A stretch of DNA of 64,000 nucleotides from Neisseria chenwenguii (GCF_002216145.1 NZ_CP022278.1:434001-498000), one strand, 5' to 3'. Shown: positions 22,573-33,139, numbered from the stretch's first letter. Made by a program: numbers and translations. Notes: generated by a model not told the origin, from the sequence alone.

Positions 22573-23409
22573 TTAGCTTAACAAAACTTCCAAATTATCG
22601 ATCAAACGGGTGTTGCCCAGCCGCGCAGCCCCGAGAATCACGAGTTCCGTGTCGCCTGCGCGCGCGACCTCAAGCGTCTGCGCGTGGCGGATTTCCACAT
22701 AATCCACCGTCCAACCCGCCTCGCTCAGGCTGCGGACGACCTCTTTTTCGATTTGCAAATATGCAACACTTCCGCTTCTAACCGCTTCGGCAGCCTTCTG
22801 TAATTCGCGGTAAAGACGCGGCGCTTCGGCGCGTTCGGTCTTGCTCAGATACTGGTTGCGGCTGGACAGCGCCAGGCCGTCTGAAGCGCGGCCGGTATCG
22901 ACGGGCACGATTTCGATGTCGAAATTCAAATCTTCGACCAAGCCTTTGATAATCGTGAGCTGCTGGTAGTCTTTTTTGCCGAAACAGGCGACATCGGCCT
23001 TCACGATGTTGAAGAGCTTGCCGACCACCGTGGCCACGCCGCGGAAATGGCCGGGGCGGAACTTGCCGCACAATTCGTTTTGCAGATGCGGCGGCTCGAC
23101 GTTGTAACGCTGTTCCACATTCGGATACAGCTCTTTTTCGTCGGGCGTGAACACCACCGCCACGCCCTCGTCTGCCAGCTTGCCGGCATCCTGCTGCAGA
23201 GTGCGCGGATATTTGTCGAAATCCTCGCCCTGACCGAATTGCAGGCGGTTGACGAAAATGCTGACGACCACATTATCCGCGCGCTTTTTCGCCTCGCGCA
23301 CCAGCGCCAGATGGCCTTCGTGTAAATTGCCCATCGTCGGCACAAACGCGACTTTGCCCGCAGTTTTGCGCCATTCGCGCAATTCTTTGACGGTATGAAT
23401 GATTTGCAT
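22573..23409 (-). CDS. panC: Pantothenate synthetase
   Basis: Condenses pantoate and beta-alanine using ATP. 278 residues. The nucleotidyl-transferase motif is MGNLHEGH (residues 26-33); also [40 protein letters not shown] and [12 protein letters not shown]. In the first of these R replaces the common P/Q (VNPxQF). SD AAAGGA precedes the start. Its pathway partner panB is about 11 kb away, not in an operon. Confidence 0.96.
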   Translation of the reverse strand: MQIIHTVKELREWRKTAGKVAFVPTMGNLHEGHLALVREAKKRADNVVVSIFVNRLQFGQGEDFDKYPRTLQQDAGKLADEGVAVVFTPDEKELYPNVEQRYNVEPPHLQNELCGKFRPGHFRGVATVVGKLFNIVKADVACFGKKDYQQLTIIKGLVEDLNFDIEIVPVDTGRASDGLALSSRNQYLSKTERAEAPRLYRELQKAAEAVRSGSVAYLQIEKEVVRSLSEAGWTVDYVEIRHAQTLEVARAGDTELVILGAARLGNTRLIDNLEVLLS

Positions 23410-23528
23410 GGTTTGATTGTCCTTTAAAATTTTTCAGACGGCATCAGGTCTGTCGGCAGGCTGAGGCCGTCTGAAAACAATGTGCGGATTATACGCGCTT
23501 AGAAACGTCTGCAAAACGCCGAAACAGC

Positions 23529-23586
23529 AAGGCCGTCTGAAACCGCCGTTTCGCTTGGAAAACGGTGTTTTCAGACGGCCTTTTTT
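23529..23586. terminator. Inverted DUS terminator after the glycan operon
   Basis: AAGGCCGTCTGAAA and TTTTCAGACGGCCTTTTTT arms with an inner CCGTTT/AAACGG helix, directly after the last gene (ugd). Confidence 0.85.
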
Positions 23587-23596
23587 GTCAGCCGGA

Positions 23597-24766
23597 TTAA
23601 AGATCACTGCCTTTCAAATCGCGGGTATAGACTTTCGGCTCGACATCCCGCAGGTTGTCGCTCAGGCGGTTGGCAAGAATGATGTCGGCACGGCGTTTGA
23701 ATTCGGCCAAGTCTTTGACGACTTCCGAACCGTAAAAGTCGTTGCCGCCATAGGTTGGTTCGTACACGATCACAGGAATGCCTTGGTCTTTGATCCGTTT
23801 CATGACGCCCTGTATGCTGGAGCTTCGGAAGTTGTCCGAGCCGGATTTCTATGGTCAGGCGGTACACGCCGACGACGGACGGATTGCGTTTCAAAACGTC
23901 TTCGGCGATAAAGTCTTTGCGTGTGCTGTTGGATTCGACAATTGCCGTGATGAGGTTTTGCGGAATATTCTGGTAGTTGGCCAAAAGCTGTCTGGTGTCT
24001 TTGGGCAGACAGTAGCCCCCGTAGCCGAACGACGGGTTGTTGTAGTGGCTGCCGATACGGGGATCGGCCGATACGCCGTCGATAATGTGGGCAGCATCCA
24101 AGCCGAATGCGGCGGCAAAAGAATCCAGTTCGTTGAAGAATGCCACGCGCAAAGCCAGATAAGTGTTGGAAAACAGTTTGATGGATTCGGCTTCGGTCGG
24201 GTCGGTCAGGATAATCGGCGCATCAGGTTTCAGGCTGCATTCGCGCAAGGCTTCTGCAAACCGTTGCGCCGCTTCGTTGGTATCGCCCACAACAATGCGC
24301 GACGGATAAAGATTGTCGTAAAGCGCTTTGCTTTCGCGCAGAAATTCGGGAGAGAAAATAATGCGGTCCGTATGGAATTTTTCGCGCATTTTTACGACGA
24401 AGCCGATGGGGATGGTGGATTTGATAATAATCCAAGCTTTATTGTTTTGCGCCAAAGCGGCTGCCAGTACGGATTCTACCGAGCTTGTGTCGAAGTAGTC
24501 GGTATCGGGATCATAATCGGTCGGCGTAGCGATGATGATATAGTCGGGATCGGCATACACTTCGTCCGCATTAGTGGTGGCGTGCAGGTCGAGTTTCTTG
24601 GTTGCCAGATATCCGCTGATTTCCTCGTCTTGAATCGGCGATTTTTTTGGTTGATGAGACCGACTTTTTCTGCGCTGACATCGAGCAGCGATACTGTGTG
24701 TTTTTGGGCGAACAGGACGGCATTGGAAAGGCCGACGTAGCCTGCGCCTGCTACGGTGATTTTCAT
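23597..24766 (-). pseudogene. ugd: UDP-glucose 6-dehydrogenase, broken by two frameshifts
   Basis: Would oxidise UDP-glucose to UDP-glucuronate. The N-terminal NAD-binding part is [19 protein letters not shown]; reading leaves frame after LINQK at a run of seven A (24642-24648), where eight A would continue [10 protein letters not shown] as in E. coli Ugd. The middle, in a second frame, holds the catalytic segment [16 protein letters not shown]. At about 23850 an extra base (ATAGAAATCC instead of ATGAAATCC) breaks it again; the rest, [16 protein letters not shown] to the end, returns to the first frame. Repaired length would be 389 residues (E. coli 388). It overlaps the upstream gene by 4 nt (ATGA). 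Sequencing error is an alternative explanation. Confidence 0.88.
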
Positions 24767-27087
24767 AAATTTCCTTGTTGCGTGAGATGCGAAGCCAATC
24801 GGTTTTCGCAGATTTTTAATAATGTTTCGGTGGTGCGGGTACGGTTTTCAAACAATGTACTGATGTCGATATGGCGTGCCAGGCTCAGGGTGGTATAGAT
24901 TTCCACCGCGTCTGCATTTGCCGGATTTTCGTCCAGAAATTGCGCTTTAAATGCGTCTTCGTGCGCTTTTAAAGCATCAATGCTGCCGTATCGGCGCAGG
25001 GCGAATTCTTGGATGTGGGCGAGGTAGTTGCCTGCATCCAGTTCGGCGTGGCCGCGGCACACCAAGTCCAAATCAAGCAGAACCATATGCCCGGGGCGGC
25101 CGTGCCGTTCGAGTATCTGGTCTTGGTAGAAGTCGCGGTGTATGCTGGCCTCTGCGGTTTCGGGCAGTTGCTCGGCCAACGCCGTACAGCCTTCGGATAC
25201 GGCGGCAATGCGTTTTGCCAAATCGGGCAGTTTGGTTTGTACATCCGCCAGCCGTTTTTTCAGAATTTCCAATTCGTGATGCGGTGTGTGGGCAGGCAGT
25301 CCGAGCGATTCCGCAACGCCGCTCCGGTGCAGCGCGCCGAGTGAACGGGCGACTGCCTGTCCGAGAAAATTCAGACGGCCGTTTTTCGGCGTCAGGACAT
25401 TGCCGACCGTATCTCCGCTTATGCGGCGCTGGAACCACGTATTGAGTTCCGGCAGCGTTCCGCTTACTTCGGGCACGCCGGTTTGTGCCTGATCGTCAAA
25501 CCCCGACTGCCAAAGCTGCTTTTGCACGCGGTAGGAACGTTTGTCCAACCCTTTGGCGCGGTATTTACCGATGAGGTACGGGCAGTTTTCCGCGTTTATC
25601 CTGCCGATGCGGTAATCAACCAATGCACGGCGCTTGGGTTTGTAACGGCGCAGCCCGGCGGAAATAACGGTTTCTTCTTCAGAGAGAATCTGATGCCCGC
25701 GCATCAACATCTGCATTTGCTCTTTGTCAAGAAGGGTTGGCAGCGCGGCATCCTGCAATAAATCGGTGCTTTGTCCGGATTTTTCCGTATAGGGAATATC
25801 GGCATCTGCCAATATGCGTTCTACGCGCTGCAACAGTTGCAGAGTATATTGCTCCCATTGCGGATGACGTTTCCGAAACGGCTCGGCTCCCAAACGCAAC
25901 ATTGCCGATGCAGTAAACCAGCGTAATCCTTCAAAATTTTCCCCGATTTTGCGGCGGTAGGCGGCAAAGAGGGTTTCGATAAGGGAATCGGCGTGCCAGC
26001 GGGGCAGGATACCTTCGATAACCTGAAGCTCAAGTCTTGCTCTGAATGTCGCTAAATCCATCAGCGGATGGCCGTAGGCTGAGCGATCCCAGTCGAGAAT
26101 GTGCAGCTTGGTTTCGCCGTTCCGGCTTTTCCGCTGGATGACCTGGTCAAGCGAAAAATCGCCGTGAATCAGGGTAAAACGCTCCGGCAGAGCGGAGAGC
26201 CCCTGTTCGGTTGCTGCAACCAAACGCTCAAACCATGCCGTCTGAAAAGGCAGGATGTGTTTGAACGTATTGATTACGCCGTGCAGGGATTTTATTTCGT
26301 CGGAAATGCCGTACACGGTAGGGTGTTTGTAGGTCGCGGCATGGATACGGCTCAGTTTGCGTCCTAATTCCTGGGTCAACTCTTCATCGGGCGGTATTCC
26401 TTCTTCGGGGCAGAGGCTTTCGCCCTTCTGCCATTTGGTCGCTAATGTGCAGCTTGCGCCGTCTGCGCCCATCAGCAGCACACCGCCGTGAGATACGCCG
26501 AACGCATTGCCAATCAGCATTTTGGTAAATTCGTCCGGTGTGCCGCTGCGGATAATCGCCAGCGGCTGCCCCTTGCTGCTGACTCGGGCAACCAGCCTGC
26601 GCTCGGGTTTGTAGCAGAGGATTTTAATATCCGGCTCGTCTTCTTCGGAGTAAAGGAGGGAACAGGCTTTCAGAATGTGTCTGCGGTGTTTTTTGCAGAC
26701 CAACCATTTCAGATGGCCGATTTCTCTGTCGTATGCCGGGTGCAACAACATGATGAAAGCGTCGAAAACGGCTTGGGGGGCAAACGGATCGCCTTCTTCC
26801 ACAGCTTTTTTCCGTGAAGATCTGTTCCATGATTTTTCAAAACGTTCGCGCGTCAGCGCTTTGGCGTAATAAAAACTGATTGAGCCGTCGGATAATTCGA
26901 TGCGCAGCGTACAGGCACAGCTGGTTGCAGGCTTGTAGCGCAGGTATTGGATTTCGGCGTGGACGGCGTTTTTAAACGGCTCCAATGCCTTAAGTTTTTC
27001 AAGCAGCACTTCTTCGTCCAGCAATACGGCCAAACCGGGAAGTTGCGTGTCTTTTTCGATGATGTGTTTGTCTGCTTCTGTCAGCAT
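24763..27087 (-). CDS. Tandem aminoglycoside-phosphotransferase-like (APH) protein of the glycan locus
   Basis: 774-residue cytoplasmic protein with two kinase-like lobes. The first has the Brenner-type HGDFSLDQ (catalytic D310) and metal motif [20 protein letters not shown]; the second has HRDFYQDQ (D652) and [22 protein letters not shown]. Both lobes carry Q where APH enzymes usually have N (HxDxxxxN). The intervening part (about 430-560) includes another glycan-locus-typical segment [16 protein letters not shown]. No membrane segment. Probable role: phosphorylation of a sugar, lipid or glycan precursor; substrate unknown. AAGGAA precedes the start, the gene begins 20 nt after the ABC transporter and its stop overlaps the ugd start. 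Confidence 0.82.
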   Translation of the reverse strand: MLTEADKHIIEKDTQLPGLAVLLDEEVLLEKLKALEPFKNAVHAEIQYLRYKPATSCACTLRIELSDGSISFYYAKALTRERFEKSWNRSSRKKAVEEGDPFAPQAVFDAFIMLLHPAYDREIGHLKWLVCKKHRRHILKACSLLYSEEDEPDIKILCYKPERRLVARVSSKGQPLAIIRSGTPDEFTKMLIGNAFGVSHGGVLLMGADGASCTLATKWQKGESLCPEEGIPPDEELTQELGRKLSRIHAATYKHPTVYGISDEIKSLHGVINTFKHILPFQTAWFERLVAATEQGLSALPERFTLIHGDFSLDQVIQRKSRNGETKLHILDWDRSAYGHPLMDLATFRARLELQVIEGILPRWHADSLIETLFAAYRRKIGENFEGLRWFTASAMLRLGAEPFRKRHPQWEQYTLQLLQRVERILADADIPYTEKSGQSTDLLQDAALPTLLDKEQMQMLMRGHQILSEEETVISAGLRRYKPKRRALVDYRIGRINAENCPYLIGKYRAKGLDKRSYRVQKQLWQSGFDDQAQTGVPEVSGTLPELNTWFQRRISGDTVGNVLTPKNGRLNFLGQAVARSLGALHRSGVAESLGLPAHTPHHELEILKKRLADVQTKLPDLAKRIAAVSEGCTALAEQLPETAEASIHRDFYQDQILERHGRPGHMVLLDLDLVCRGHAELDAGNYLAHIQEFALRRYGSIDALKAHEDAFKAQFLDENPANADAVEIYTTLSLARHIDISTLFENRTRTTETLLKICENRLASHLTQQGNL

Positions 27088-27107
27088 CCGTTTCCTTCAT
27101 TGATTGC

Positions 27108-29043
27108 TTATTTGGCCTGCATTTTCCACCAAGCGGCATAGTTGCCGTTTTGCCGAAGCAGGTCTTCGTGGTTGCCCTGTTCGACGACCACGCCGTTTTC
27201 AACGAAAATAATGCGGTCGGTGGCTGCAGCAAATGCCAAATCGTGGATAATCATGATTGTTGTGCGCTGTTTCATCAGATTGTGTAACGCATTGATGACA
27301 TGGCTTTCGCTGTCGAGGCCGACAGTCGGTTCGTCCAGTATCAAAATAGCACTTTGGCTGATGGCTGCGCGGGCAATGGCGATACGCTGACGCTGTCCGC
27401 CTGAAAGCGAGCCGCCGCGTTCGCTCAGAATGGTGTTGCAACCGTCGGGCAGCACGCTGATAAAGTCGTGTGCATTGGCCAACTTGGCTGCGGCCACAAC
27501 TTCCTCATGCGTTACTTCGCCGGCGTTGTTGACTGCGCCCAGCGCGATGTTGTCGCGGATACTCAGGCCGAAGAGCAGGTTTTCCTGCGGCACGACGGAA
27601 ATCTGTTTGCGCATACTGGCGATGGTGTATTCCTGAATGTCGTATCCGTCGATGCGGATAACACCCTCCGTCGGTTCGTACAGCCTCAACAGTAGGCTGG
27701 TAATTGTAGTTTTCCCTGCGCCGGACGGCCCGACAATGGCAACGCTTTCTCCGGGGCTGATAAGAAAATCAATCCCTTTCAAAACGGATACCCGGTTGTC
27801 TTTGTCCTGATAATTGAAAAAGACGTGGTCGAATTGAATTTCGCCTTTGGTCTGTACCAAATCTTTAGCGCCGGGCTTGTCGGTAATGTCGGGCTGTTCG
27901 TCCATTAAATCAACAATGCGTTCGCCGGCAGCCAATGCTTTGGAGAGGCGTGCCGTATATTTGGCATATTCTCGGACGGGGCGGAAAGAATTGTTCAGGT
28001 AAGACATGAAAACAATCAGTTCGCCCGGCGACATTTTGCCGTCTAAAACGACATTGGAGCCGTAATACAGAACGACGGCGGTTACGAAAGCGACCAATAC
28101 ATCAACGCGGCGCTCCAATCCTGCCGCCAGCCGTTTGGATTTCACCTCTTGCGAATGGCTTTGGCTGTTGTTGCCTTCAAAGCTGCGGATGGTTTCGTTT
28201 TCCAGCGACAATGACTGGATGGTTTTGATGGAGGCAATGTATTCCGAGGCCTTCGAGGCCATACCGCCTTCTTTTTTGCGCTGTTCGCGGCTGACTTGGT
28301 GGATGCGTTTGCCCGAACGGCTGGTCATCAGCCACAGAAGCGGCAGAGAGGCAATTGAAAACAGCGTCAGCTTCCAGTTCAATACAAACATGACGCTGAG
28401 CATGCCGGTCAGTACGAAAATGTTGGCCAGCATCGGCATCAATGCCGTTACAACAGCCTCACGCAGCATACCGACGTCGCTGACCAAGCGCATGGTCAGA
28501 TCGCCGGTTCTGGCCTGCGAGTGGAAACGCATGGAAAGTCCGAGCAGGTGAGAACAAATCGCTGCGGACTTTATCCAGAATACGGCTGCCTGCCAGCGAC
28601 AGCCCGACTGTGCTGATGAAGTTGCCTGCGGCCATCAGAAGCGCAATCAAAATAACGGCAACGGCGCAGCCCATCAGCAGGTAGTCGTTGTCGATAGCAC
28701 CAAGTGAAATGTCAAATAGGCTGGTGCTGAACTGAATGTCGGTTACGGCCGGCCTGGCTTCTTTGACACCGTCCATTTTGTCGACGTGCTCGACAACCTC
28801 TACCAAAATATGGTCGACTGCAAAAGCCAGCGGCAGCGGTTTGAGCAGGCGTATAAATGTCGAGCTCAGCAATGCCCCCAGCGAGCCTGCAATCAGCCAG
28901 CGTTCCGGCCGGATATAGTCTTTAAACCGGTATGCGACTTTCCACCAGGCATTGTTTTTAATGGAAAAACAGTTACCGAACCTGCTTTGCCGCACAGAGT
29001 TGGCAAGACGTTTGCAGGCTGCTTGGATTGTGTCTTTGTTCAT
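27108..29043 (-). pseudogene. ABC exporter (six-TM plus ATPase), frameshifted
   Basis: MsbA/HlyB-like half transporter, presumably for the glycan or its lipid-linked precursor. The N-terminal piece from 29043 carries the first membrane helices (WLIAGSLGALLSSTFIRLL and AVAVILIALLMAAG) and stays native to ILDKVRSDLF. There an extra base (28551 on the plus strand) shifts the frame; without it translation would go on HLLGLSMRFHSQARTGDL. The downstream piece holds the last membrane helices and the ATPase: Walker A GPSGAGKTT, signature LSGGQRQRIAIARA, Walker B ILILDEPTVGLD. Repaired length 644 residues. The site is not a slippery motif, so programmed frameshifting is unlikely. Confidence 0.85.
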
Positions 29044-29058
29044 GCATTCTTTCTTGAG

Positions 29059-30240
29059 TTATTTTTTCAGACGGCATTCTTCCGCAATAGACAGTATCCG
29101 CTCTATGACGGAGAGCCAGCTGTGTTCCCGTTCCGCAGTTTTACGGGCGGCCTCGCCCAATAATCGGAGCTGCTCGGGATTTCCGGCCAATGCTTCGATA
29201 CAGTCTGCCATTGCGGGCGGATTCTCGGCTTCGGCCAATACGCCGTTGATGCCGTCTGAAACCACGCTTTCCAAATGGCCGACGCGCGTTGCGACCACCG
29301 GAATGCCCGCTGCCATATATTCGTAGATTTTCAGCGGTGAAAAGTAGAAGTGTTCCATATGCGGATACGGTGCGACGGCAATGTCCATTTGTCCCAGCCA
29401 TTTCGGAACGTCTTCAGGCTGGACGGCACCGGTAAATTCCGCAAAATTCGACAGGCCGCGGTCAGCAATGCTTTTGTGCAGCGATTCGTATTCGGGGCCG
29501 TCGCCGACAACCAGCAGGCGCACATTTTGGCCGCGTCCGCGCAGTAAAGCCCAAGCCTCGACCAAGGTCGCCAGTCCGTGCCAGGGTTTTAAGGTGCCGA
29601 GAAAGCCGACGGTTGTTTCTGCACCTGTTTTCAGACGGCCTAAACGTTGGACATTCTGCGCGGCAGCAGGCGCGAAACGGTCTAGAGATACGCCGTTGGC
29701 AATGACATGGATGCGGCCTTTTGCCTGCGGGAATGTTTCCAGATACTGCTTGACCCCCGGCGATACCGCAATCATTGCATCGGCGTCGGCAAATACGGAT
29801 TCTGCGATTTTTTGGGCCTCCGTTTCCAGTGGCAGCTCACGGTGTTTTTTCTGCTCTTCGATAAGCGGGGCGTTTACTTCCAAAATTCCCGTGCAGCCGT
29901 GTTTTTTCGCAAAGCTCATTCCGGCGTTGCTCCACAGGGAGTAACGCTCGTACACCAAGTCAAACGGCGCTTCCGCCGCCAGCATCGCTTCCACTTTCTC
30001 ATTGGCTGCCAAAGCCGCGCGTGCACGGATTTCCACCGATTCTTTCGGCAGTTTGTCTAAGGTACGGATTTTGATGTTTTTCAGCTCTTCGGGAGCATCT
30101 CCGCCCAAGCGCTGGGCAAACAGGGTAACGTCCAATCCTTTTTGCAGCATTCCTTTAATAACTTCCTGAACATGGACGGAAGCACCTTTGGTTCCGAATA
30201 CCGGAATGCCAGGATCGGCGCAGATATAGGCTACTCGCAT
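29059..30240 (-). CDS. GT4-type glycosyltransferase
   Basis: 393-residue cytoplasmic GT-B enzyme that would add a sugar to a growing glycan or lipid carrier. The N-terminal lobe begins MRVAYICADPGIPVFGTKGAS; the C-terminal nucleotide-sugar lobe has VGFLGTLKPWHG, LLVVGDGPEYE and SPLKIYEYMAAGIPVVAT with the E-x7-E-like region. A very strong ribosome site (AAAGGAGG) precedes the start. It lies 11 nt after the other GT4 gene and 15 nt before the ABC transporter. Intact. Donor and acceptor are unknown; a DUS lies within the gene. Confidence 0.87.
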   Translation of the reverse strand: MRVAYICADPGIPVFGTKGASVHVQEVIKGMLQKGLDVTLFAQRLGGDAPEELKNIKIRTLDKLPKESVEIRARAALAANEKVEAMLAAEAPFDLVYERYSLWSNAGMSFAKKHGCTGILEVNAPLIEEQKKHRELPLETEAQKIAESVFADADAMIAVSPGVKQYLETFPQAKGRIHVIANGVSLDRFAPAAAQNVQRLGRLKTGAETTVGFLGTLKPWHGLATLVEAWALLRGRGQNVRLLVVGDGPEYESLHKSIADRGLSNFAEFTGAVQPEDVPKWLGQMDIAVAPYPHMEHFYFSPLKIYEYMAAGIPVVATRVGHLESVVSDGINGVLAEAENPPAMADCIEALAGNPEQLRLLGEAARKTAEREHSWLSVIERILSIAEECRLKK

Positions 30241-30251
30241 GGTTTCCTCCT

Positions 30252-31472
30252 TTATTTCCGACCGGCTGTTGCCGCGCGGAAAATTTCGCGCAGACGTGCG
30301 GCGTTTCGGTCTTCGTCGTATTCACGCTCAATGGATGCACGGCCGTTGCGGGAAAGGGTTTCGCACATTTCATGGTCGTCCAGCAGGCGCTGCATGGCTG
30401 AAGCCAAGGCACGGGCATCACGTTGCGGTACGCACAAACCTGTTTTACCGTCTTTGACCAACTCGGGAATACCTGCTACTTGTGTGGAGATGACGGGTGT
30501 GCCCAAAGCCATCGATTCCAGCAAAACGGTCGGCAGGCCGTCTCGGTCGCCGTCTTCACTGACTACGCAGGGTGCAACCACCATATTGGCGGTTTTCATC
30601 ATATTGATAATATCGGGTTGGGGCATAGGGCCGACCATTTCAACCACGTCGCCGATGTCCAGTGCCTGAATCTGCGCAGACAACTCTTCCTGCAACGGGC
30701 CGCCTCCGACCAGTGTGCAGCGCATAGCAATATTTTGCTGTTTCAATATCGCCAGCGACTCGAGCAATACGTCAAACCCTTTTTTGACGACCAACCGGCC
30801 GACTGCAAGGATATGGCGTTCGCGCGAACCGAACCCGTTGTAGGGGAATTTCTGCAAATCCATGCCGTTGTTATAGATGCGAACGGTTTTATCCGCATCG
30901 CTGCCGTACTGCTCTTTCAGATAGGCAAGGTTGTAGTCGGAAACGGTTACCGTTGCAAACGCATCCCGCATTTTTTTGCCCAAACCGGTTGATTCTTCAT
31001 ATTGAAAATAGATGTCCTTGGCATGCGCGGTAAATGTGTAGGTAATATCGGCAAAGATGGCGGCCTGACGGGCAACCGTTGTGGCCTGTGTCCCGAAATG
31101 TGCATGCAGATGCTCAATGCCGCGTTCTTTGATTGCCAGCGCGATGAAAATGCTTTGTGCAAGTTCGTGCACGGTACATTCTGCTTTAGCCAGCTTTTCG
31201 GCGAACTCCGGAAGTTGCGCAAACCCCTGCTGCATCAGCTGCCAGACAGCTTCGGGTTTGTGCTGTTTGTGGTTCAGGCGCGTAACCGGTGCACGCACTT
31301 GAGAAATACCGTCTTGGAAATGGGTTTCCTCAACCGGGCCTAAGGCGAAAATATCAATTTTCGTACCCTCCCGCTCGTGCGCCAGAATTTCGTTGACGAC
31401 AAAAGTTTCGGAAAAGCGAGGATAACGTTTCAGAACGTAGCCGATATAGGGATGTGTTACTGCATGGTTCAT
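30252..31472 (-). CDS. GT4-type glycosyltransferase (colanic-acid/WcaL-like)
   Basis: 406-residue GT-B enzyme. The start region YVLKRYPRFSETFVVNEI and HLHAHFGTQATTVA are typical of exopolysaccharide transferases related to WcaL and AmsK. The C-terminal lobe has LAVGRLVVKKGFD, CTLVGGGPLQEEL and DGLPTVLLESMALGTPVIST. No signal peptide. It is intact and follows the COG4671 gene after 71 nt. The acceptor is probably an undecaprenyl- or lipid-linked oligosaccharide; this is inference. Confidence 0.87.
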   Translation of the reverse strand: MNHAVTHPYIGYVLKRYPRFSETFVVNEILAHEREGTKIDIFALGPVEETHFQDGISQVRAPVTRLNHKQHKPEAVWQLMQQGFAQLPEFAEKLAKAECTVHELAQSIFIALAIKERGIEHLHAHFGTQATTVARQAAIFADITYTFTAHAKDIYFQYEESTGLGKKMRDAFATVTVSDYNLAYLKEQYGSDADKTVRIYNNGMDLQKFPYNGFGSRERHILAVGRLVVKKGFDVLLESLAILKQQNIAMRCTLVGGGPLQEELSAQIQALDIGDVVEMVGPMPQPDIINMMKTANMVVAPCVVSEDGDRDGLPTVLLESMALGTPVISTQVAGIPELVKDGKTGLCVPQRDARALASAMQRLLDDHEMCETLSRNGRASIEREYDEDRNAARLREIFRAATAGRK

Positions 31473-31543
31473 TATTTTGTTTTTCTTGAAGAATTTTTAT
31501 AAAAACGTTGGAGGAAAGATAAATAAGGCAACTCGGGAATTTT

Positions 31544-32722
31544 TCAGACAGGAGTTTCGCCGATAATGCAGCCGACTTCCCTGACCATCCGCTCCAAACC
31601 GTCAAAACGCAGGGTATCTCGTGCGTCCAACTGCGGTTTCTGCGCCTGCATCCAGCGGCTTAAGGCTTCGGGGGTCAGATTGTCCGGGTGCAGACAGTCG
31701 GTAATGCCCATTTCCGCCAGCCGCGAAGCGCGGATCCACTGTTCGGTTCGCGGTTTGATGCGCGGTACGATTAGGGCACGTTTGTGGAAAGACAGGATTT
31801 CCGTAGTAGTGTTATAACCACCCATGGAGATGATACATTATGCGTTTTGCATGATTTTCAGCGGTTCGGGCACGAAATCCACTGCCTTGATGTCTTTTCG
31901 CGTACCTGCCATTTGATGCAGTTTTTCGCGTTACGCTTCGGGCATCAGCGCACCGGTAATTAGCAGCCCGCTCCAATTATCAGGCAGTTGCGACTGCATA
32001 AAGGCTTGTGCCAGTTCGAAGCCGTCTTGGCCGCCACCGACAACGCAAAGCGCATAAGGCGGCGAGACTTCCGCCATGATGGTATCCAAACCGTGCTCTT
32101 CCTTGCGGCGGCTCTGGTCGAGATAGCCGACGTAATGGATTTTTTCGACAATATCGGCGGGAATATGGTATTCACGGGCAAAATCATAGAGGTTGGGATC
32201 GCCGTAAACCCAAATGGTGGAAAAATACAGGCGGATAATTTCGATGTTTTTCAGTTTTTTCCATTGGTTCAAGACGGCTTCAGGCTCATCAATAATATCG
32301 CGCACACCCAATACGATATGGGTTCCACGGCTGGCCAGCTCGGGCAGAATGTTGTCCAACTCGTTCATGGCACCGCGCGGAACATTATCGATGACGACGA
32401 TGTCCGGCTCGAATGCTTCCAATGCGGCATGAATGATGTTTTTGCGGATATTGACCAAACGCTTGACGTCTTTACCCAGCGAACGCGGAATATACTTGCC
32501 GTCTGAAGTTTTATAGTATGTCGGCATGGTAACGCTGTCTGCGCCTTTGGAGAGCTTGAAAGCACCGGATTCGCGAACACCCGAAAGCAGCAACACGTCG
32601 GCATCAGGATAGGCTTCCAAAACTGCTTGAGACAGCAGCATATTGCGGCGGATATGGCCCAAACCCATGGTATCGTGCGAGTAGAAAGCAATTCTGGGAG
32701 CCTCTTTGTTTTTTGTTGTCAT
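31544..32722 (-). pseudogene. COG4671-type glycosyltransferase with two in-frame stop codons
   Basis: First gene of the glycan operon. A single reading frame of 393 codons encodes a MurG/GT28-like predicted glycosyltransferase: IAFYSHDTMGLGHIRRN at the N-terminus, IVVIDNVPRGAMNELD in the middle and CIISMGGYNTTTEILSF near the C-terminus. TAA codons interrupt it at 31931-31933 (after ALMPEA) and 31838-31840 (after IMQNA). The frame is otherwise open and family-like on both sides, so two point mutations explain the damage. The nucleotide-binding C-terminal lobe would be lost. Confidence 0.87.
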
Positions 32723-32824
32723 GTTCCGTACATTTCCTCTTCACAGCAGAAGCATATCAAAGCAACCCGTTTAATTTTAAACGATTACTGCCACTGCCGT
32801 GCAAACTACTAAAAAACGGCTGTA

Positions 32825-32830
32825 ATTATA
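32825..32830 (-). promoter_or_regulatory. -10 of the glycan operon
   Basis: Perfect TATAAT on the minus strand (CCGTATAATTAC), 102 nt before the COG4671 start; the -35 is weak. A ribosome site AGAGGA lies just before the start. Confidence 0.5.
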
Positions 32831-33102
32831 CGGTACGGTAGCGTCACGTCCGAATCTATTACGCATATTTAATCTCATTTAATTTAATATCCCGTTTTAT
32901 TTTTCATAATATTTAACTATTAATTAACGCAATTTAATTGAACATGTTTTTTTCACGCCGTTCGCCTCTTTTTATCTACCGTCTGTTTTTTGATAGTTAA
33001 AGAAGTTTTAAAGTTTTTTTAGTCTAGAGCACGGTTTTACCGGATTGTTCTTGTGCTGCACCTGGAGAATCTGGTGCAATTGTAGTGATTAAGGTTCTAA
33101 GC

Positions 33103-33139
33103 CGTTGATTAAAAAATATCAATCAGGATAAACTATAGG
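33103..33139 (+). promoter_or_regulatory. Candidate promoter of the porin gene
   Basis: TTGATT, 18-nt spacer, TAAACT, about 45 nt upstream of the porin start (limits approximate). Confidence 0.5.

Noticed and set aside
23604..24560. Separate 318-residue nucleotide-sugar dehydrogenase and separate 96- and 68-residue proteins
   Set aside because: All three align to consecutive parts of one Ugd protein and are explained by two single-base frame changes.
27108..29043. Two ABC transporter genes (474 and 194 residues)
   Set aside because: They overlap, continue each other and join without a gap if one base is removed.
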